A DNA stretch of 47,548 bases from JAMCRM01 sp041685075 (lineage in GTDB: Bacteria > Acidobacteriota > Terriglobia > Bryobacterales > Bryobacteraceae), in NCBI GenBank assembly GCA_041685075.1, contig JAWLGN010000006.1, positions 1 through 47,548 on the forward strand. Reading direction: 5' to 3'. Both the position numbers and the translations under genes were made by a program. The notes under the pieces are model-generated. The model was given only the letters and a program-made list of their open reading frames with translations, searched no databases and was not told the DNA's origin. Every line of letters begins with the position of its first letter. Position 1 is the stretch's first letter. Positions 42,628 to 47,548 of the stretch are shown here, piece after piece.

Positions 42628-43353
42628 TCAGATGCGGCCGAACTTGGCGACGGCTTCCGCAATGGAACGAAACTTCTCGATGAAGGGATACATGCGGTGC
42701 TCGGTCTCATCGAGTTCGCGGGCCTTCTTGAGCACTTCGGCGGCTTGCTCGCGCGGCACCACCGCAACACCGTCCTCGTCGGCGACGATGATGTCGCCGG
42801 GGTTCACCCGCACTCCGGCGCAGGTGACAGGCACGTTGGCTCCGGCGAAGCGGTAGTGGTTGATGGTGGTGGAAGGCACGATGGAACGGCTGAAGACAGG
42901 GAACTGGATGCGCTTGATTTGAGGGATGTCGCGCACACCGCCATCGAGGATGGCTCCGGCCAACCCGCGGTACTTCATGGCGGTAGCCATGAGGCCGCCC
43001 ACCGCCGCGTAATCGACGCCGTCAGGCAGCACCATGACGAAAACCGACCCGGGAGGCGCGCTGTCGATGGCATCCAGCATGCCTTGCGACGCCGCGGCGC
43101 CGTCCTTGTGCTCTTCTTTCTTCATGAGCACCGTGACAGCGGGACCCGCGAACCTGGTGGTGAAGACCGGGCGCATGTCGTGGGACATGTGCGCACGCCG
43201 GCCGTACAACTGTTCGACGGCGTCGGCGACGGAGGCGGCCTCCACCAGGCGGAAACCGTCGATGAGGTCGTCACCTGCCGCGGGCCGGGCACCCAGCCAG
43301 ACGGCAGTGACAACAGCGGCCAACAGGAACAGGAGCAGAAGCTTCGGTCTCAT
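42628..43353 (-). CDS. Exported RraA-like (aldolase/decarboxylase fold) protein
   Basis: I chose ATG 43353, giving MRPKLLLLFLLAAVVTAVWL, a signal or anchor helix. The 241-residue body has the RraA fold: a core similar to FAGPAVTVLMKKEEHKDGAA, PGSVFVMVLPDG, AVGGLMATAMKYRGLAGAIL followed by DGGVRD (the signature Arg-Asp site used by HMG/CHA aldolases and RraA) and VRVNPGDIIVADEDGVAVVP. Most RraA-like proteins are cytoplasmic, so the leader is unusual. It could be a periplasmic aldolase or decarboxylase on keto acids. It lies 21 bases downstream of the nitrite/sulfite reductase gene on the same strand. Confidence 0.85.
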   Translation of the reverse strand: MRPKLLLLFLLAAVVTAVWLGARPAAGDDLIDGFRLVEAASVADAVEQLYGRRAHMSHDMRPVFTTRFAGPAVTVLMKKEEHKDGAAASQGMLDAIDSAPPGSVFVMVLPDGVDYAAVGGLMATAMKYRGLAGAILDGGVRDIPQIKRIQFPVFSRSIVPSTTINHYRFAGANVPVTCAGVRVNPGDIIVADEDGVAVVPREQAAEVLKKARELDETEHRMYPFIEKFRSIAEAVAKFGRI

Positions 43354-43374
43354 TACCCGCCGATTGTACACCAA

Positions 43375-45141
43375 TCAAACCGCGGCGCACTCGCCCCGGC
43401 CGAGTTGCAGCGAGAAGGGCTGGTCGTCGCCCCAGTCCTGGAAGAGTTCGGGCGGCGGCGAGGCGGGGCGCGATAAATCGGCCAGCATCTCGCGGAAGAA
43501 CTCCACCTTGTAGCGCAGCACGTAGTCGCGAAAGATTTCGCCCTCGGCGCGGTTCACGACGTAGTGGTCCAGGACGCGGCGCACGGCAGCGGGAGCCAGC
43601 CGCGCGGGGATGCTCTGCACGGCGAGGCCGAAACGCAGCACGCCGTCGCCATCGTAACCGCCGCCCAGCAGCATCTGGTAGTAGGGCACTTCGCGACCGT
43701 CGATCTTACGCGCGTTGCCGTAGAAGCCGAAGTCGGCGATCCAGTGCTGCCCGCAGGAGTTGGGGCAGCCGCTCACCTTGATGCTCAACCGGCGCACGGC
43801 GGCGTCTTCGTAGGAGGCCACGGCTTCGCTCAAGGCGGCTCCCATGGGCATAGCCTTGGTGAGCGCCAGGTTGCAGGAGTGGGCGCCCGGGCAGGTCACC
43901 ACGTCGGAAATCTCCTGCGCGCGCGCGCCGGCCAGGCCGAGTTCCTCCAGCGCCGCATGCACCTGCGGAAGACGCTCCCGCGGCACCCCCACCATCACCA
44001 GGTTTTGATCGATTCCCACCCGGAACGTGCCGTCACCCGCGCCGGCGAGGCAAGCCAGCGAGCGCATCTGCGCGCCGGTGAGGTTGCCCTGGTCCAGCCG
44101 CACGATGGCGGCATACAGCCCCGGCTGCTTCTGCGGGATGGCGTTCGTCTCCATCCATGCGGCAAATGCGCCGCCGTGGCCGTTGCCGTTGACCACGGGC
44201 AACACCGGCAGCTCAAGCCGCTCCGGAGTGGACTGGAATCCGCCGAATCCTTCCGGAACCGTCTCGGGCCAGGCGATGCCTCCTTCGAGCTGAATGTCCG
44301 CCCAGGCGCTGTCCACGGCCTCCCGCATCCACTCCCAGCCACGCTCCCGGATGACGAACTTCATGCGCGCCATGTTGCGGTTCTTGCGGTTCCCGTAACG
44401 ATTGAAGACCCGGATGACGGCCTCGACCCGATGGATCAACTGCTCCACCGGGAGAAACTCGTCGAGCAGCCGGGCCTCCACCGGGAGCGGCCCCAGGCCG
44501 CCGCCGATGACCACGCGGAAGCCGCGCCGGCCGTCGCGCACCACGGCATGCAGCCCGATGTCGTTGATGCCGGCGGCTACGCAGTTGCGGCCGCAGCCGT
44601 CGAAGGAAATCTTGAACTTGCGCGGCAGATTGCCGGTGAGATCCTTGCGCAGCAGCGCATATGCCAGCCTCTGCGCGTAGGGGCGCACATCGAAGGCTTC
44701 CTCCGCGCTCAACCCCGCCATGGGGCAGGCCGTGATGTTCCGCACGGTGTTGTAGCAGGCTTCGCGATTGGTGAGCCCCACGTCGGCCATCAGGTGCATC
44801 ATCGAGGCGATGCGGGCCAATGGCACGAAGTGAAACTGGATGTTCTGGCGGGTGGTGAAGTGGCCGCGGCCGCCGCCGAATTCGTCCGCGATATCGCCCA
44901 ACTGGTGCAGTTGGCGCGCGGTCAGCATCCCCCCCGGTATCTTCACGCGCGCCATCTGCACGCCAGGCTGCCGCTGCCCGTAGACGCCGTGCTTCAGGCG
45001 AAACGACCGGAACGTATCTTCCGGAATCTCACCGGCCAGAAAGGCTTCCGCCTTGGCGCGGAAGATCTCGATTTCCTCCCGCACGGCCTGTTCGTGGCGG
45101 CGGTCGAACTCGACGCGATCGAGCAACTGCTGCTGAGGCAT
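43375..45141 (-). CDS. Siroheme nitrite/sulfite reductase
   Basis: The 588-residue protein has the duplicated ferredoxin-type nitrite/sulfite reductase architecture. The first half contains FGGGRGHFTTRQNIQFHFVP, YNTVRNITACPMAG and KFKISFDGCGRNCVAAGIND. The second half has the 4Fe-4S/siroheme cysteines: CPGAHSCNLALTKAMP near 417-423 and VSGCPNSCGQHWIADFGF near 458-462. It performs six-electron reduction of sulfite to sulfide or nitrite to ammonia in the cytoplasm; the sequence alone does not separate the two. A ribosome site (AAGGGG) and an operator-like dyad lie just upstream. It heads a likely operon with the RraA-like gene. Confidence 0.9.
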   Translation of the reverse strand: MPQQQLLDRVEFDRRHEQAVREEIEIFRAKAEAFLAGEIPEDTFRSFRLKHGVYGQRQPGVQMARVKIPGGMLTARQLHQLGDIADEFGGGRGHFTTRQNIQFHFVPLARIASMMHLMADVGLTNREACYNTVRNITACPMAGLSAEEAFDVRPYAQRLAYALLRKDLTGNLPRKFKISFDGCGRNCVAAGINDIGLHAVVRDGRRGFRVVIGGGLGPLPVEARLLDEFLPVEQLIHRVEAVIRVFNRYGNRKNRNMARMKFVIRERGWEWMREAVDSAWADIQLEGGIAWPETVPEGFGGFQSTPERLELPVLPVVNGNGHGGAFAAWMETNAIPQKQPGLYAAIVRLDQGNLTGAQMRSLACLAGAGDGTFRVGIDQNLVMVGVPRERLPQVHAALEELGLAGARAQEISDVVTCPGAHSCNLALTKAMPMGAALSEAVASYEDAAVRRLSIKVSGCPNSCGQHWIADFGFYGNARKIDGREVPYYQMLLGGGYDGDGVLRFGLAVQSIPARLAPAAVRRVLDHYVVNRAEGEIFRDYVLRYKVEFFREMLADLSRPASPPPELFQDWGDDQPFSLQLGRGECAAV

Positions 45142-45153
45142 CCTTGTTCCCCT

Positions 45154-45171
45154 TATTCTCTATCGAGAATA
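45154..45171. promoter_or_regulatory. Perfect 7-bp operator-like dyad before the nitrite/sulfite reductase gene
   Basis: The inverted repeat tattctc-tatc-gagaata is perfect (7 bp arms, 4-base spacer), centred about 21 bases before the ATG at 45141 and overlapping a TATACT -10-like hexamer on the minus strand. It fits a repressor site that blocks RNA polymerase. The form is compatible with Rrf2-type regulators of sulfur, iron-sulfur or NO responses, but the regulator is not in the window. Confidence 0.5.
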
Positions 45172-45203
45172 GTATATTACGGGAGACAAAGCAAGCCCGA
45201 GTT

Positions 45204-47548
45204 TCAGCGGCTACGGCTGAGCCTCCGGTAGTACTCCGCGACGGCCTCGGCGTACCCGGGCGCCACGGGCTGCTCGGCGGTGCTACGGACGTGTTCGACG
45301 CGCTCCTCCTCCACCAGGCGTCGCAACCGCAGTTCGATCTGCTCGAACTCGGCCAGCACGCGGCTGTGCAGTGCAGTGAGCAGGCGCGGGTTGCCGGGGA
45401 AGCGCTTCAAGTCCAGGCGCTCCATTTCGCGGATCAACTGCTGGACATCGCGCGAGATTTCAGGCGTGCCCTCGATGTTCTGGCGCAGGCGGCCGAGATC
45501 GCGGACGCCCTGATCTATGGCGCGCGCGAGGTCATCGGCGCTGATGGGAGCGGGATCGCGTCCTCCCGCGGGCAACTGGCGGTCGCCGCGATTCATGGCG
45601 GACCAGGAGCCTGAACGGGCGCCGGCGCCCATCGCCCCCTCCATCCGGCGGCGGGCATCCTCGGCCTGGCGGAGAGCGCGTTCGAGACCCTGGCGGTCGC
45701 CCTGTTGCTGGCCGCCGGCGCCCACGGCATCCCGCGCTTCTCTGAGCTGGTCGGCGAGGTTATTGAGCGCATGAGTGGTAAGGGCCTCGCGCATGGCGGC
45801 ATAGGGCGCCAGCCCACGGCGAATCGCTTCGGCGCTCCAGCGCATGCGCGCGGCAACCTCTTCCTGCTGGAGATTGCCGAGGGCGTCCCGCAGCTTGGCG
45901 GCGGCCTGCCGCTGGCTGCCGGCCATGTCGCGGGCGGTTTGCTGCATATCGGCTTCGAGGCGCCGGACCTCTTCGATCATGCGCTGCTTTTCGGCAGCCA
46001 GGCGGCGGGCGTCTTCGCGGTCTTCTCCGGCGGCGCCTTCGCCGCGCTGGGCCGGGTCGCGCAGGCCGTACTGGCGTCGCAGGCGGTCTGAGAAGTCCTG
46101 CTGGCGGCGGGCGAGGTCGTCACCGCGGCGGACGAGGTCCTCCATGCTGCGGCCGGCCTCTTCGCGGCGCACTCCGGAGAGCACATCGCGAGCTTCCTGG
46201 AGCCGTTCGGCCGCACGGCGCGCCTCGGCAGCGCCGCCCTCGGCTCCACCAGCCTGCGCGGAAGCGGCCTGGCGCATATCGCGCAAGGCCTGTTCGAGGC
46301 GCTCGATGGCGCGCTCGAGTTCGCGCGATTGCGCGCCTCCCTGCCCCGCGCGCATCTGTCCCGATTGTCCCGATTGCCCGGCCTGCCCCGCTTGTCCCGA
46401 TTGTCCCGCCTGTCCCGATTGTCCGGCCTGGGCCTGCTCCATCTGGCGCTGCAGTTCCTCGGCCTCACGGCGGAGCATCTCCTGCTCCCAGCGTTGTTGA
46501 GGCGCCTGTTGCGGAGTGCGGCGGCGCTCGGCCAACTCCTGCTGGCGGCGGGCCAGGCGCTCGAGTTTCTGGAGCGCCTCGTCAATCTCGCGCTGCCTTC
46601 CGGACGCAGATTGCTGTCCGGTCTCGTACTGGTTCTTCTCGGTGTCGAGTTCCAGGTCGAAGAGGCCTTCGAGGTCGCGCCCCAGGCTGTTGGCGCCGCC
46701 CCCGCCGCCTCCGCCGCGTTGGCCAAAGGCCACCTGAATCTCGCGGAAGGTGGCCTCGGCGCGCAGCAGGTGCTGGAGCGCCTTCTGCTCGGGTACCAGC
46801 GCCGGCTGCCACTGCGCGCTCTGAAGCTTCTCGGCGGCGGGACCCATGGCTTCGATGGCGCGATCCATATCCTCGGCGAAACTGCGGAACGCCTCGTTGG
46901 CGCCGGTGATGCGGCGGCTGCGCATGCGGTTCACCAGGGAGCGCGCCTGGTCGCGCAACTTCTCCTGCACACCGGCCAGGAAGCGCGCGTTTTCAGCGGC
47001 GGCTTCCCCGGAGGCGCGGGCGCGGATCTGGTTCCAGGTGGCGGCAATGATCTCCTTCTGGCGCTGCGAAATTTCGCCTTGCTGCTCGCCGCCGCCCTCG
47101 CCGCCGCCACCGCCCATCTGCTGGGATTGGCGGAAGATGCGCTCGTAGGGCTGCGCCTCGATGAAGTAGATATCGGTATTGGCGGTCTCGCGGGCGTCGC
47201 GCGCGGTGGCGTAGAAGCTCACGATGTCGCCGGGTTGCAGCTTGTAGTCCTCGAGATAGAGCGTGGTGGAGCCTTCGGCCGCCGTGCCGGCCCCCTTCCC
47301 AAGCATGGCCACCTTCTGTTCCGGTCCGCCGTTCACCGAATAGTGCAGGGTGAGTTCGCGCAGGCCGAAGTCGTCAGCGGCCTCGACCGCGATGGTGACC
47401 TCTTCGATGGGGGTGACGCGGGCATCGCGCCCCGGCCGGGCGATGCGCACGGTGGGCCGGCGGTCGGACTGGGCTTCAATGAAGTAGTCCTCGCTCAGCC
47501 GCACTTCTTCCCCGTGTTCGAGGGCGGCTATGTGGTAGAGTCCATCGC
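45204..47548 (-). CDS. Large coiled-coil protein (DUF4175-like), N-terminus outside window
   Basis: The frame is open to the right edge, so the N-terminal part is missing; 780 residues are visible. The first 150 contain two beta-rich modules (RVTPIEEVTIAVEAADDFGL, then LQPGDIVSFYATARDARETA) of a cadherin/Ig-like kind. The rest is long alpha-helical, with Gln/Arg/Glu-rich coiled coils (RRQQELAERRRTPQQAPQQR) and a low-complexity Gln-Ala-Gly-Ser stretch, ending in LSRSR. This matches the C-terminal halves of DUF4175-type membrane-anchored proteins, whose N-terminus carries transmembrane helices. The role is unknown. It is on the same strand as the nitrite/sulfite reductase gene, 62 bases upstream. 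Confidence 0.8.
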   Translation of the reverse strand, partial: DGLYHIAALEHGEEVRLSEDYFIEAQSDRRPTVRIARPGRDARVTPIEEVTIAVEAADDFGLRELTLHYSVNGGPEQKVAMLGKGAGTAAEGSTTLYLEDYKLQPGDIVSFYATARDARETANTDIYFIEAQPYERIFRQSQQMGGGGGEGGGEQQGEISQRQKEIIAATWNQIRARASGEAAAENARFLAGVQEKLRDQARSLVNRMRSRRITGANEAFRSFAEDMDRAIEAMGPAAEKLQSAQWQPALVPEQKALQHLLRAEATFREIQVAFGQRGGGGGGGANSLGRDLEGLFDLELDTEKNQYETGQQSASGRQREIDEALQKLERLARRQQELAERRRTPQQAPQQRWEQEMLRREAEELQRQMEQAQAGQSGQAGQSGQAGQAGQSGQSGQMRAGQGGAQSRELERAIERLEQALRDMRQAASAQAGGAEGGAAEARRAAERLQEARDVLSGVRREEAGRSMEDLVRRGDDLARRQQDFSDRLRRQYGLRDPAQRGEGAAGEDREDARRLAAEKQRMIEEVRRLEADMQQTARDMAGSQRQAAAKLRDALGNLQQEEVAARMRWSAEAIRRGLAPYAAMREALTTHALNNLADQLREARDAVGAGGQQQGDRQGLERALRQAEDARRRMEGAMGAGARSGSWSAMNRGDRQLPAGGRDPAPISADDLARAIDQGVRDLGRLRQNIEGTPEISRDVQQLIREMERLDLKRFPGNPRLLTALHSRVLAEFEQIELRLRRLVEEERVEHVRSTAEQPVAPGYAEAVAEYYRRLSRSR
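46357..46430 (-). repeat. Short coding microrepeat (Gly-Gln-Ser/Ala)
   Basis: A degenerate 9-base unit repeats about eight times inside the coiled-coil gene and encodes GQSGQAGQSGQAGQAGQSGQ. It is probably a flexible linker between helices. Confidence 0.8.

Noticed and set aside
1..47548. tRNA, rRNA, riboswitch or toxin-antitoxin genes
   Set aside because: I looked for cloverleaf-like stems, ribosomal sequence, known riboswitch cores and small paired genes in the gaps and saw none convincing; a covariance-model scan could still find one.

Overview
The window is GC-rich and densely coded, with no gene-free stretch longer than about 240 bases. I recognised no rRNA, tRNA, CRISPR array, insertion sequence or integrase. 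The gene mix suggests an acidobacterium of the Bryobacterales/Solibacter type: many Tat-exported proteins, a secreted sulfatase, a ceramidase-like hydrolase, a Gfo/Idh/MocA oxidoreductase, and hypothetical 7-helix membrane proteins. That assignment is an inference from gene content, not from a marker gene.

Region 1 (1-10.9 kb) is envelope and secreted metabolism. It opens with the 3' end of a protein made of identical 20-residue repeats, followed by a 7-helix membrane protein and an OmpA-type lipoprotein. A Tat-exported Gfo/Idh/MocA oxidoreductase and a GlcG/HbpS-like protein come next. A minus-strand run encodes a glyoxalase-fold dioxygenase, a ceramidase-like protein and a sulfatase whose frame is broken by one missing base. 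A soluble sugar-dehydrogenase-like propeller overlaps a seven-CxxCH cytochrome, and a small membrane protein and a Tat-exported unknown complete the region.

Region 2 (10.9-17.8 kb) is a compact biosynthetic island. A minus-strand operon encodes an FkbH-like HAD/GNAT protein with a C-terminal carrier domain, a GT4 glycosyltransferase, and a second GT4 fused to a type II thioesterase. An MFS exporter is divergent. No adenylation, ketosynthase or condensation domain is present in the window. An exported D-aminoacylase-like amidohydrolase and an HELGH metallopeptidase follow.

Region 3 (21.5-38.0 kb) is a colinear set of phage head and tail genes: small terminase-like, large terminase, portal, scaffold, P22-type coat, connectors, tail tube, tail chaperone with a canonical -1 slippery heptamer, very short tape measure, two distal-tail proteins, an Fe-S hub and a large receptor-binding or hydrolase-like tail protein. 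It has no integrase, replication, repressor or recognisable lysis gene. It is about 16.5 kb long, matches its surroundings in base composition and sits among chromosomal genes. It therefore looks like a gene transfer agent or another domesticated particle rather than an active prophage.

Region 4 (38.0-47.5 kb) encodes an exported ADP-ribosylglycohydrolase-family protein, a rubrerythrin-like protein overlapping a fused two-subunit Nfn/Sud-type flavoprotein, an exported RraA-like protein, a siroheme nitrite/sulfite reductase with a clean operator-like dyad at its start, and the C-terminal part of a large coiled-coil protein that runs off the right edge.
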